Positions 9,250 through 20,782 are shown, counted from the first letter of the stretch. The stretch is 20,833 bases of DNA from Pelargonium nanum (GCA_036897485.1 JAYMTF010001884.1:1-20833); one strand, 5' to 3'. Notes: a model not told the origin generated them from the letters alone. A program made the numbers and translations.

Positions 9250-9542
9250 TTTCTCCCTCCCAATCCTTCCTTTCCTGTTTGTTTTTTTTCCCTATTCGTA
9301 TAAGTCGCAACCCGAAACGATTACCGACACGCAATTTTAATCACCGTCCTCGACATTTCGCCGATTGCTTTAAGCGAAACTCATTCGCAGCTCGGATCCC
9401 GATTCCGATACGCCTTTCTCCGATCCGCTCATTTCGGCGTCTCCGGCTTTCCGATGCCCAGACCCTGAGTTTCGGATCGCGAATCCGGTATTTCGGCGCC
9501 GGATTATTGCACCGAAATTTCTCTCCTCTTCTCTTCCAAAGA
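9250..9542 (+). other. Probable 5' leader exon of the hAT-derived gene
   Basis: A CT-rich start region (TTTTCTCCCTCCCAATCC near 9247) leads into a locally GC-richer stretch full of CCGAT and TTTCGGCG. It ends at a good 5' splice site (AAAGA/GTAAGA at 9543). A 3' splice site at 11066 (TACCAG) would join it to the exon with the start codon, giving a leader intron of about 1.5 kb. The left end is approximate, and the open frame inside has no recognisable family. Confidence 0.5.
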
Positions 9543-9619
9543 GTAAGATTTTTTCTTTCCTGCTTTGGTGTTCACTGAATTCGTTTTGGAGAGTGTGGAG
9601 CTGGTTAGACTGTTTTGAT

Positions 9620-9825
9620 TGCCTTGTTTGGTTGATGAGAAAATGTAGTCAAATTTTATATAACTTTATGGAATTTAGAAAGGTAGAGATTGATGTTACT
9701 GGGTTTCTGTTGTTCTGGCCTTGTTTGGTTGCTGAGAAAATGTAGTGATATTTTCTCACTTTAGGGGAAGTTACTATTTTTGAAGAAAAGGAAGAGGATG
9801 TTATTGGGTTTGTGTTGTTTTATTA
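9620..9825 (+). repeat. Two tandem, diverged units of about 100 bp in the leader intron
   Basis: CCTTGTTTGGTTGATGAGAA (from about 9623) recurs as CCTTGTTTGGTTGCTGAGAA (from about 9720), and both continue AATGTAGT. Further on, GATGTTACTGGGTTT...TGTTGTT recurs as GATGTTATTGGGTTT...TGTTGTT. The units are diverged in the middle. Confidence 0.6.
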
Positions 9826-11066
9826 ATGTGATGGAGCTGTATTTAGTTCTGGTTTTTCATTGGATTCTATGCATCTATAACAAATTTAGATTAAGAAAAG
9901 ACATTCATTTGTTTAATTTTGTTCGAGCAATGAGGGCTTAGGAAACAGGTAATGGTAGTGCTGATATTTATCACTTGCTGAGGAATAGGTTTAATTTTGA
10001 AAGAATGATAATGAATTGGTTGTTCTTTAGTCTCAATGTTAGTTGTTCTTTAGTCTCATCTCGGGTTTTAGTTTGTCTCGTATATAGAAATACCAAGATG
10101 TAAAGTCTTCAACAAGAAAAGTAATGGCAGATAGCATCGCGAAAATTCAGGTTAATTAAGGGGTTGCGAAGGAAAGGTGGTAGGAGTGGTTAATGTTGTT
10201 GACTGCTTAGGACTAATAAGATGTGTTTAAAGGAAATAGAATTGGGTTGTAAGGCTCTCTATGATTGTTTATTTCATGGTTGCTCTATAAACTAGTTAAT
10301 GATGATCAATTTATAGAAAATGAAAGGAGAGAAAGAGAACGAGAAATAACAAGAGTAAGAGACAAGGAAGATTGAAGGAAAACATGTTTGGCAAGCATGC
10401 CTTCCTTAGTAAAAATGAATTTGTCATGGTGATTTCTAGAATTCTAGACTTATGGAGCATACTCTTAAAGATCCCACAACACAAAATAGCGAGTTCGATA
10501 AAAATTGAATTTTTTTAAAAAGGATGTTCAAGACTTTTGAATTAGAACTTCTATAAAGGATTTCATCTTTGTCCAAAAAGATTTGTCAAAGTGAAAGGCT
10601 CATGAAAGTAAAGTAATTTTTAAAAATTATAAACGTATTATCATGTAACCTTGGACCTGATAAAAATTAAATGAAAGAAAACTAATAGGAATTAAAAAAA
10701 GATGTATTTGTACCCCCCCCAAAAAAAAAGTGTATTGAACTTGTTTAGTGGGAAAAGAAGTGAAACCTATAAGAGTAGTTTAAATTTGAAAAATGCTGAA
10801 AAGTCATTTCACTCACTGCCACTTAAGATGAGTTGGAAACACTAATCACTAATATCTAACTAAATGATGGAAGGGACTTAAAAAAGACGACCCTGATATC
10901 ACAAATAACTAAACATTTTTGGAAATATTATTAAAAGGAATGCAGTGTAATAATTTTTGTCGCTCAAGTATAATTTATACGTTCTAACTTCTGGCTTTGG
11001 AACTCTATTCACTATGATATACATATATAGGTGTGTGTGTTCTTAATGTGATTCTGTGAATACCAG
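9826..11066 (+). other. Rest of the leader intron, nothing further recognised
   Basis: AT-rich intron sequence with short homopolymer runs (C8A9 near 10713-10730). No coding exon or mobile element was recognised. Confidence 0.4.
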
Positions 11067-11080
11067 ATATTGTACATCTC

Positions 11081-14000
11081 ATGGTGGAGACTCGGGAGTT
11101 TTTTGACTCTTTCCCAGCCATGCAGCACAAGGATAACCACGTGAGCAACATACATGCCTCAAACTGTTTTCCTGCTTTTAGTTATATGTATCTTAATGAT
11201 TTCTTGAGGCTGAGATGCCTGTTAGATAAATTTACTCGGAATGACATTTTTTTCCATTTACTTCAACATGTGTTTTCCCCCTTAGGGTTTAGCACCTCCT
11301 CGAGCTACTGATCCTGGTTGGGCCCATGGAATTATGGTAAATGGGGGTCGGCAAAAGATTAAGTGTAAGTACTGTCATAAAGTTATGCTTGGGGGTGGAA
11401 TTTCCAGACTAAAGCAGCATTTAGCTGGGGAAAGAGGGAATGTTGCTCCGTGTGAGGAAGTACCCGAAGAAGTGAAGGTGCAGATTCAACAACACTTGGG
11501 TTTTAAAGTGTTGAACAAGTTAAAAAGGCAGAGAGGGCCGAAGAGTGGCAAAAACACCATGGTATCTTATTTTCAGGGCAGGGGTGAAGTAGATGAAGAA
11601 GATGTATCGCAGATTCAGAAAACAGCTTCAACACGAGGAACTATCAGAAGAAAAGGAAAAGAGGTTGTGGAAGGAGCATCCAATCGAATAAAGAAAAACA
11701 AAAGGCAATTTTTTCCAGCTGCTACACCTATTGCTTCTCAACCTATACACCAAAGTTTTGCTTCCCAGGAGAACATGGATCATGCTGATATGGCCGTCGC
11801 AAGATTTATGTATGAAGCTGGTATACCATTCACTGCTGCAAATTCATATTGTTTCCAACAGATGGCTGATGCAATTGCTGCTGTAGGTCCTGGTTATAAA
11901 ATGCCTTCCTATCATTCTTTGCGAAGTAGACTCTTGAACCGAAGCTTTCAGGATGCAGGGGACTATTGTGAAGAACTAAGAAAGTCTTGGGACGTGACTG
12001 GGTGTTCAGTCATGGTTGATAGGTGGACAGATGGGACTGGTTGTACAGTTATTAACTTTTATGTTTATTGTCCTAAGGGCACAATGTTCCTTAGATCTGT
12101 TGATGCATCAGATATCACAGGATCTCCTGAGGTACTCCTGGATTTATTTGATTCTATTGTTCAAGAAGTTGGGCCCAAGAATATTGTCAATTTTGTTACA
12201 GATACTTCCCCCAGTTATAGAGCTGCAGCAAAACTCTTGCAAGAGAAGTACAAAACTTTCTTCTGCAGTGTTTGTGGAACACATTGTATTGACCTAATGC
12301 TATTAGAAATTGGAAAAATGGATGAGGTACAAGAAATTTTGGCAAAGGCTAAACGGATTACTCAGATCATATATAACAATGCCTGGATCCTCAATTTGTT
12401 GAGGAAGAAAACAGGTGGAAGAGATATTATCCAGCTTGCAAGCACAAAGTTTGCTTCTATCTTCCTGACACTGCAATGCATTTTTTCACTTAGGGAACCT
12501 CTCCATCAAATGTTTACCTGTGCCTCTTGGATGCAGTCAAGTTTCTCCAAGCAAAGGGCTGGACTTGAGGCGGCTGAAATTATAGTGGACCCGCCTTTTT
12601 GGTCTCAGTGTGACCGAATTTTGAAGGTCACAAGACCCTTGCTTACTGTTCTGCACCTTCTAGAGGCTGAAGAGAGACCATCTTCTGGGTATTTATACGA
12701 TGCAATGGAAAAGGCAAAGAAAAGTATCACCTTAGCATTTAACAACAAGGAATCTGACTATTTACCATATTTGAAGGTTATCAATCACATTTGGCAAGAG
12801 GAACTCCATAGCCCACTTCACGCAGCTGCATACTATCTCAATCCATCCTTGTTCTATAATCCAAGTTTCTGCTCTAACAAAGTGATCCAGAAAGGCTTCC
12901 TTGATTGTATAGAGACTATAGAGCCTAGCTTAAGTGCTCAGGTTATGATTACAAGCCACATAAATTTTTATGAGGAAGCTGTTGGGGATTTTGGTCGGCC
13001 TGTGGCATTACGTGGCCGTGATTCATTGACTCCAGGTTAGCATTCGTTTTGTTTGGTCTTTCCAAGTGTGAGATTTTGCTGTCAATTTATTGTATACAAA
13101 ATATCCTTTTGTTGCTTTGCAGCTACTTGGTGGTCACTATACGCAGCTGATTACCCAGATCTGCAACGATTAGCCGTCAGGGTATTAAGTCAGACCTGCA
13201 GCATCGCCCGATGTGAGAGAACTTGGAGCATGTTTAATCGAACACAATCAAAAAAGAGGAACAGATTGGAGAACCAGAGGATGAATGACCTAATATTTAC
13301 TCATTATAACTTGCGCCTTAAGGAGAGGTAACAGCTAATCACTTATCCCTCCATGTGGAAGTCATCTTCGTAGTGCATATTATTTGAGTTATTAAATGAC
13401 ACGCACTTTCATGATCAAATGCGTGTAATTGTTAACTTTTAAATTTTTATTGAGTGACAAGCTGTGAGCTAAGAAAGTATTATTCACTCAAGTCACTATT
13501 TTATAATTTTATTTTGTTATTTTTGAAAGTTTTGATGCTGGAACCTCTTTTCTTCTGATACCAAACTGTATTTTTGGTCCTCTGACATTTTATGTTCCTT
13601 ATCTAATTAAGCGGATAGGATGTTAGAGGAATATTTTGAAGTTCCAAAAAACTTCCATTATATTTTCATGAGTACTAAGGCAGCGTTTAGATTATAATTT
13701 TTGTTTAGGAATGGGAATCAAGAATGAATGAGATTCTCATTGTTCATGTTTGCATTATGATTTTTTGGTCATGAAAATGGTGCTGGAATGAGAGTCTCAT
13801 TCCCATTCCCATTCCATTTTTTCAAAATCCAAACAGCAACATTTCTGGAATATGTACAATGCTTTCACACAACAGCAACATTTCTGGAATAGCTATAGCC
13901 AAACCAAACAACAACTTAGCATTTAGATCCGTGAACACGATACGCAGCACATGGCTACTGCAAACAACTTAACATTAATTCCTATGTAAACAGGAGATCT

Positions 14001-14255
14001 GATGCAAGTTCAGCTAGGTGTATAAGAGGAACACTTGATCCTATATGCTTGGAAGCCATGGATGCCAACATGGGAGATTGGGTGGAGGACCCTGGAGCCA
14101 TGGAGGGTGAAGACCTTAGCTGGATGGATGTAGCGATCCCCAGTGAGAGGATTAATGCGAGTCATAAAGTTGAAATTGGTGATGATTGTAATGACAGTAC
14201 AGATGACCGAGGCAGTGACGACTCAAAAGGTATTGATAGAAATGATGATTTATAG
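11081..14255 (+). CDS. hAT-transposase-derived protein (BED finger, DUF659, hAT dimerisation), complete
   Basis: Coding exons 11081-11140, 11286-13035, 13123-13327 and 13994-14255 close in phase to give 758 residues. The BED-type zinc finger (about 30-80) shows GWAHG...CKYC...LKQHL...C (C47, C50, H65, C76). A basic stretch near 141-160 may be a nuclear signal. The DUF659/RNase-H-like region (about 225-350) has VMVDRWTDGTGC (D265, D269), VTDTSPSYRAA (D326) and CGTHCIDLML. The hAT dimerisation region (604-671) has WWSLYAADYPDLQRLAVRVL and SIARCERTWSMF, and the end is acidic. Such proteins bind DNA in the nucleus and form a conserved plant family, often called domesticated hAT proteins. Introns, a leader exon and the lack of recognisable terminal inverted repeats favour a host gene over a mobile copy. 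The last exon could be spliced further at AAAAG/GTATTG (14229-14230), so the last residues are less sure. Its target is unknown. Confidence 0.88.
13683..13839. mobile_element. MITE-like hairpin in the last intron of the hAT-derived gene
   Basis: The left arm GCGTTTAGATT...AGGAATGGGAATC...AATGAGATTCTCATT (13683-13741) pairs imperfectly with AATGAGAGTCTCATTCCCATTCCC...AATCCAAACAGC (about 13787-13839) around a loop of about 45 bases. Arms with GTTTGGATT ends and GGAATGGGAATG blocks are common in plant MITEs. No certain target duplication was seen, so the superfamily is left open. Confidence 0.55.
13832..13891 (+). repeat. 21-bp perfect direct repeat, 39-bp period
   Basis: AACAGCAACATTTCTGGAAT plus A occurs at 13832-13852 and again at 13871-13891. 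The first copy overlaps the right end of the hairpin element. Confidence 0.8.
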
Positions 14256-15286
14256 CTGCCTTTTTACTGTTCCAATATTACTCATAGAAAACATTATATT
14301 TGAAATATATGGAATTTGTTTGGTGATTGTAGTTAGTGTTCGTTTTAGCATGCTTTGCTGAAAATAGAGAGGCTTTGGAACATTAATTATTGGAGTTACA
14401 TGATTGTTAAAAGTTTATCTGTTTGACTTGACAGAGTAGGTTAAGTTAGGTTTATCTGTTATTACGTACACAATTGTACTTCTTGCCTGTGTAACTAAGT
14501 GTACAGTTTATGACCTTTCCCTCTACACCAAGTTCATCTAGTTATCACAATTGGATTGAGTGTGTCTATTGTTTGTACGTTTTGCAATTATTGCACTGCA
14601 TTCTTATATTGATCTTATAATATTGGGGCTAGGATCCCAAAGTTTTGATGAACTTAGCCCAACCAGCACTCTTGGGTAACTTGACTTAAGAAAAGGTGTG
14701 ATTAAGACATGTCATTGGCCCGAAATGGACGAATCTCATCATCAACAGAGATACAAGTTTTATGTGAGTACTGTTTGAATTCAGCCATTCCTTAATGTTT
14801 TGCTTGTAACTAAAAATATCTTGAATTTCGACTCTTTTGAGGAATGAAAGGAAAGAGAAAGGGAAGAAGGGATGGAAATGAGCTTGAGACGATTTGAGTA
14901 CATGGATCCATTTGTACCTTGCACAGCCAGTTGCATATGAATAACAAGGAATTTCTAAGTCAATACATCTTATTGGTCATGTTACTATAGTCTACCATGG
15001 TTAACACTTAACAATAACATGTCATACCCTAGACTTATTATAAATGAGCAAAATATTTGGAAAGCTGTGCTTAGCTACATATCCTGTCATAAACTTTAGG
15101 AGTAGCTAGGGGTTTGCAGATACACATTTGAAAAAAATAAAACTATCAACTCCTCTTATTATTATCTTAATATGGTATGTTCAAGGGTTTTGGTATTGGT
15201 GAATCAAGTTTAGAAAATTTACAAACTGGAGTGCTGGTATTGTATATTGGGAGTCAAGGTTTGTTTCTTGGTGGAACAAAGCTGTT
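14256..15286. other. 3' flank of the hAT-derived gene and intergenic DNA
   Basis: The proximal part is presumably the 3' untranslated region. The remainder is AT-rich with no gene, RNA or clear repeat recognised. Confidence 0.45.
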
Positions 15287-15960
15287 AAGATCTATAGCTC
15301 GTAATCAATCCTTGATTGCTAGGAATTTTTATCAGGGTAATTAGAATTGATTTTCTTTCCTTGTATAGATTATCCCTCCTTATACAAATAGGTTGTTTTT
15401 TCCCCCTCAAAAGAGTACTTTTATGGAAAAGCTATTCCAAGGAAGAATGAGCAATTTTAGTACAAACACCCAGAGAGGGAGGGAGGGAAACATATTGGCA
15501 ACACTAGGAAGCACTGCACTGATCATCAGATCAGAGAGGATAAGATAACATGCTTTGTCGCATTCTTGGCCACAATGACTGGCGGCCTCCTCGCCAATCT
15601 CTTTATCAGGTGAGTCTTAACTCTCATTGACATCATTGTGGTCAGACAACAAGGCGACTTACACCACCAAGTTTTACAACCATCTGTTATTGCAATCACC
15701 TCAAATGCCAGGCGCTATCAGAAGTTCCCAAAAAAAAATCCATGTTCATGCATTTATTTGGTTTACATGCTTCAGTATGAGGGTGAGTTTCAAAGATCTA
15801 TATAGCTTGCGATCAATCCTTGATTGCTAATTGTTAAGGATTTTTGTATATTAGGGTAGTTAGAATTGATTTTATTTTCTTTTATAGATCATTCCTCTTG
15901 TGTAAATAGGCTGCTGGTTTATTGAATAAAAAATATTCAATTCTTCTCTTCAAACTCAAC
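15287..15960 (+). mobile_element. Pair of LTR-like direct repeats (possible small LTR-element fossil, Copia-like or TRIM)
   Basis: A segment at about 15287-15402 and another at about 15793-15960 align over some 115 bases with moderate divergence. They share GATCTATA..GC, ATCAATCCTTGATTGCT, AGGGTA.TTAGAATTGATTTT and AAATAGG. The second copy continues into TTATTGAATAAAAAATATTC, which looks like the polyadenylation part of a Copia-type LTR. About 390 bases lie between them and show no recognisable protein-coding part. It is a decayed, old-looking remnant if the LTR reading is right. A plain local duplication is the alternative. Confidence 0.35.
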
Positions 15961-16063
15961 AAAATAATATTATGTGGAATTGCAAAATCTCTGGTTGAAA
16001 TAAAGAACACTCATGCAATGAACTCAAAGGTTGGATTTACTGGTTTGTAGCTTACAAGTGCCC

Positions 16064-16264
16064 AACTAGTATATTAAGTGCTAATAGACTTCACATTCTG
16101 TAGATCAGAAGGGATACCGCACAGATGGGTCACTAAACCAAAACAAAACCAATTATGTTACCACGTTAAACTTAGCTTCAACCTAAAAAGTTAAGCTGTT
16201 AGGTGTTAAGCCGTTAGGTGGAGGGCTGAACTAGTACATCAAATAGCGACAAACTTCACATTTT
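16064..16264 (+). repeat. Diverged direct repeat plus a 15-bp tandem pair
   Basis: AACTAGTATATTAAG...ACTTCACATTCT (16064-16099) is echoed by AACTAGTACATCAAA...ACTTCACATTTT (16229-16264). Between them GTTAAGCTGTTAGGT (16190-16204) is followed directly by GTTAAGCCGTTAGGT (16205-16219). The origin is unknown; it may be old repeat debris between the two convergent genes. Confidence 0.4.
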
Positions 16265-16422
16265 TTCAACGTGTGATACGTTAACACTAAGTCTATTGTT
16301 TGGTTTGGTGTCCCTTTTGATAACATAAACTAGCATAAAATGTCTTTCCATGCTTGTGACATGATTCAAAAAAGGCAAAAACTGTAGTTGAAAGATGATT
16401 GCAAATGTGGAAAATCAGAAAA

Positions 16423-19400
16423 CTAAAGTGGGCGGAGGGAGGAGAGGACTGCATCCTGGAGAGAGCTGTCTCTCTGCATTGCAGCTTTGAACTCGTCAAA
16501 AGTGACTTTCCCATCACTATTGGCATCCATTCGCTCAAATATCTCATCCAACTTCCCAGGTTCAGTAATATCGGGTGGAAGGCACTCATCAGGCAAAGCC
16601 TGCAGCATAAAATCAAATAGGTTATGCTAATCTGAAAGAAAATGAAATATCATTCTACAATGTTATGTGGTTTCGAGGAAAAAGAAGGAAATTGGCATTA
16701 CTCTGAGCATGGATGCTACTTCTTCCTTGGTGATGCATCCAGAACGATCTGTGTCATACATCTGTTCGCCAAACGAACAAGAGAATCATTAATGCATCTT
16801 GACAGGTTCATTCTTTCCTAGTTTATTTGAAGTTAAGCTATAGAAACATTGACAAAAGCTCTTTCAATAGTTGCTCTATATATGTTGTTTCTCTCAGCAG
16901 AATTTTTCTAGGACATTTCCTTGCAATAACTCTGATTGCTGAGAAAGCAGATCAGAGAAGAGAAGAGTTTTTGGATTCTCAACACCAGTTGGGATTTTGT
17001 TTGGTAGTTGTAAGATGAGTATTTTTTATTTTATTTTAAAATCTTATTTTTGTTCTCCTTTCTCTCAACTATGAAATAGGGAATTAAGTACATATGTATA
17101 AATGATTTGATTTCACAGAACACTCTATGAGACCCCTTTGATACACAAATTAGATTGTGAATTCACTGATATTCACCATTCATCCTTCTCTCCCAAAAAG
17201 AAAAGAAAAAGCAAAAACTTCAGATAGTATGATGTGCTAGTTTGAGTGATTAATCTACCAGTGTGCCTTGTGTTTATTGAAAGCAGAGAATAGATTTAAC
17301 CTGGAAACACAGACGGAGAGCATCATCTCCTTGTGAATTCTTGAGGCTGGAAAACCCACAGAGTATCTCCCTCATGTCAACTGTTCCATCTCGATTGTTG
17401 TCGAATAGGTCAAAGATGCGTGGTGCTAGGGGGATTAGGGAAGACATGTTCATCGCTTTCAGCACTTCCTCAAATTCTGATAGAGTGGCATTGTCACCTT
17501 TTGCACATCTGCAGATTTCCAAATTTGTTTCTCTCCATTAGAATTTGGAACATGGTCAGAAAATTTAAGTTCATGTGACCTCTAGCAGATGTTAAGGTTT
17601 CTTTATCTTAAGCTTTTCATCATTTTCATAGTTAGAGATCATTTATGCACTACATGTTTGAGCTCATATGTGTAGAATTCACATATAATATTCGCATACA
17701 TTTTCCAGTCAACTTCTAAAATAATCTGTTTGTGTGAAATTTATCCGCAAATGATTCTTAGAGACTTAGACTACCAACACAAACAATTTGCATAAGATCA
17801 TGTGAAGCATAGTTTAGCTGTCTACTTACATTTTCTTGAAGTGTACCCTGAGATTCTCAATTTCCTCCTGCTTTAGGTCATGAGACCCTAACAAGTTTTT
17901 TAGCTTCTTTGTTCTCAAGAAAACTGTGGAACTCCACACACTAGCTATTGCTGCAGCACGAAATTTGCGGCGGGCATTAAAACTCTGCAGTCTTGAGACA
18001 ATCTCAGCATCCATTTGGTCCTGCTTGGCCGTATCCCCTATGACCCAGGGATGATTGAGGACCTGTTCATACGTATGCACATCGTAACTAAGTTAGTTTA
18101 CTGTGATCATCTCTCTAGATCTCGGTAGGAACATGCAAAACAATTCTACTTTAATGCCTGTTTGCCAGAAGGGAAATTGAAGTCCTAAGAACAGTGTGGT
18201 TAACAGTATGCGCGCATGATTTGTCTGTATGTCAGTTGTCATGCATTCAAACAAAGCACTTGTCTAATACACGCATAACTAGTCATTGAAAAGGATTCTG
18301 GGAAATCATCGGTATGAATTCATCTTGTATCTTGTGCACTAAATGCAGCAGAATCTTGAAAACTCTTTTGTTTCGTCATGGCATATCTATCTTTGTGGTT
18401 TAACAGGATCAACGAAGTGAGTATAGACAGCATACCTCTTCAGCACTTGGTCTTCTCGAAGGATTGACACTTAGAAGATCAGATATCAACTGCTTGGCTG
18501 GTGGAGAAATGTTCTTCCAGGTTTTCTCGTAAAAACTGAATTCTCCCTGCACTCAAGTATTTGTTCTTTTATTTATGCAGACTACTTGAGATAAAAGTGT
18601 GAAACACGCATAACATGCCATGGTAGATATCATATGTACAGCTTAGAAGTATAAACAGAAATAACATACAGCCATGATAATCTGTTGCTTTTGTTTATTG
18701 GATTGAGCAATGAATGGTGGATACCTGCAATTTTTATGCACTGTGTCAGAATTTAAAAAATGTTAGTTACGGATATCATATGACTAAGTTCCCGTGGAAT
18801 GGAATGATAGAGTTGAATTTTAGTATCCTTCTACTAGAAGATACCGAATCTGACTAGTGTTGATACTGTTGAGAAGCATTACTGTTATTTTTGTAGAAGA
18901 TTTCATTCCTAGAGCCTATTCAAGATACAATAATAGTTTTGAGCAATCAAATGGAATCTTGAAAAGTTGGAACATACCCAGAGAGCAAGATATATAAGAT
19001 TACTCCTAGAGACCACATATCACTTTTAGCAGTTATTTTGCCCTGAGACAGAGCCTCTGGTGAGACATAATCTATGGAACCGAATAGTCCAACGACCGGG
19101 TCAGTGAATTCCTCCACTGAACTCAATCCGAAGTCCATGATCTTCAAAGGAGAATCTTTCTTGTCATTCAAGAAAAGGCAATTCTCGGGCTTCAAGTCCC
19201 TGTGGACAATATTGACCTTGTGAAGGGCGGTCAGGCCTTTCGCAATCTGCTGCACCACGGCTGCTGCTTCAACCTCTGAGTACTTGTCTTGAGCCACAAT
19301 CCTGTCAAACAACTCGCCCCCGGAGCAGAGCTCCAGGACCAGGTGAACCCCGCCCTGATCCTGGTACACGTCGTAGAGGTCAATCACATTGGGGTGGGGT

Positions 19401-19699
19401 GAGACATTTTCCACTATCCTCCTCATAACCAGAATCTCATTTGTCAACAAGGCATCTGATATCGAGACCTGCTTCCATGTGGGGAACCCCATGGATGCTA
19501 TGCTTTTCTCGGCCCCACGGGGACGAGAAACCCCGGGCTGAGTTGCCGGAGGGCCGGCTCTCTTCAGGGTTTTGATAGCCACCGTGTTTTTCTCTGCAGC
19601 TGATCTCCTCACCCCCTTCCTCACTACCGAGAACCCTCCCCTCCCTAGAACCTCTGAAACCTCGTATTCATCCGAGATTTTTCTCGTCTCCTGTCCCAT
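16423..19699 (-). CDS. CCaMK: Calcium- and calmodulin-dependent protein kinase CCaMK (DMI3), complete
   Basis: CCaMK decodes nuclear calcium spiking in the common symbiosis pathway and phosphorylates CYCLOPS/IPD3 to start mycorrhizal (in legumes also nodule) programmes. Exons 19699-18978, 18724-18670, 18546-18436, 18062-17830, 17508-17301, 16761-16702 and 16599-16423 close in phase to 521 residues, the family's usual size. Kinase: GRGGFSVV (19-26), K43, HRDLKPEN (H166-N173), DFG (189-191), SPE near 213-215. FYEKTW contains T268, matching the regulatory autophosphorylation threonine. The calmodulin-binding segment is SFNARRKFRAAAIASVWSSTVFLRTKKL (about 323-350). The visinin-like end has three good EF loops: 410-421 (DNNRDGTVDMRE), 446-457 (DTDRSGCITKEE) and 488-499 (DANSDGKVTFDE). 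A degenerate EF-like stretch (about 375-393) precedes them. All key residues are present, so the protein looks functional. The ATG at 19699 matches the MGxxTRKxSDEYEVSE start of homologues. Confidence 0.97.
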
Positions 19700-20782
19700 G
19701 GTAGCTCAGAAAGAGAGAGACCCAACAGAAATGGAATCCTGGGGAGCAGGTAGGTGCAATGACAATAGTTAGAGAAGTCGAGAAACGCGGTTTGGTATGT
19801 GATAAGGATTGACATCAGCCGACGAAGAGTTGTTGCATTTGTTTATGGCATAAAATATGAATCAAAGTTATGATGAAAACGAGAGAATAAAAGTATTGAG
19901 AATAAGAGCTGAGGAAGAAGAGACAAAGACAGAGTCAACTGGTCCTAGGAGGAAGTTAGTTTCTTCCATATCTATCTTTCTTGCTCTGTAAATTTAAAAT
20001 ATGCATTGCCTGTGTTTAGTTTCTGCTTACTCTGCAGTGTTCAGTTTTTTACAAAATGAACAATTTTGTAGCATCTTTTTTGTGTAGCTGCTTGGTTTTA
20101 TTGTCTGTCTTGTTTAAGATCATCTTCTTGTCTTGTTGGTTGGTTGTGTTAGGCTTTTGTTTATGCTTTCTAGTGGTTAATGGATTGCTTTATTATATAG
20201 ATAAAATAAACTATCCTAATATTCATTGAAATGATTATGCCAACATTTACCTCAAATTTATTTCCTAATTAATATAATTTATATGCAAAAGAAAAAATAA
20301 TAATAATAAAGACTTAAACTAATTAATAATTATATGGGTTTAGTCAAATTAAACAAAGGGAAGTGGACGGTGGCCGCAAAAGAAAATAAAAATTAATAAA
20401 AATGACAGTAATTTACTGCAACTTGACCCTAAATTTAATCCTGGTAACAAAAATATCTAATCAAACTTCAAACCAAAACATGTTGTGACAATCCATAAAT
20501 ACCTGTTCCACTAGCATTAGGATCAGAATTAGTATAGAAAATTGGAGATTATGCAATCCCAGGACTCCACACAATGACACAATCATCAATCAATCATATT
20601 GAAAGCTGCCAATGATTGGGTCCAAAAATCTGGTCCTTGATTCAATAGAATTGGGCTCTTATGACATATGACCCAAACTATCCCAAGTCCAATCCAAACC
20701 AAAAATTTTCAAAACTGGAAAATGAAAAACATTTCCCATTTCCCAAATCCTACAGACAAAAAATATCCCCCCTTTACCCACT
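19700..20782. other. Upstream region of CCaMK, no gene seen
   Basis: AT-rich DNA expected to hold the CCaMK leader and promoter. I could not place a convincing TATA box. A short AAT repeat lies near 20297-20310. No open frame with family motifs was found. Confidence 0.45.

Noticed and set aside
9279-9578. Open frame of 99 codons in the leader region of the hAT-derived gene
   Set aside because: It is rich in Arg/Phe/Ser/Pro with no family motif and runs through a good 5' splice site at 9543. It looks like chance coding in a CT/CG-rich leader.
13053-13122. In-frame extension at the start of hAT exon 3 coding
   Set aside because: These bases belong to the 87-base intron 13036-13122; the TTTGCAG acceptor and the phase agree with splicing to ATWWSLY.
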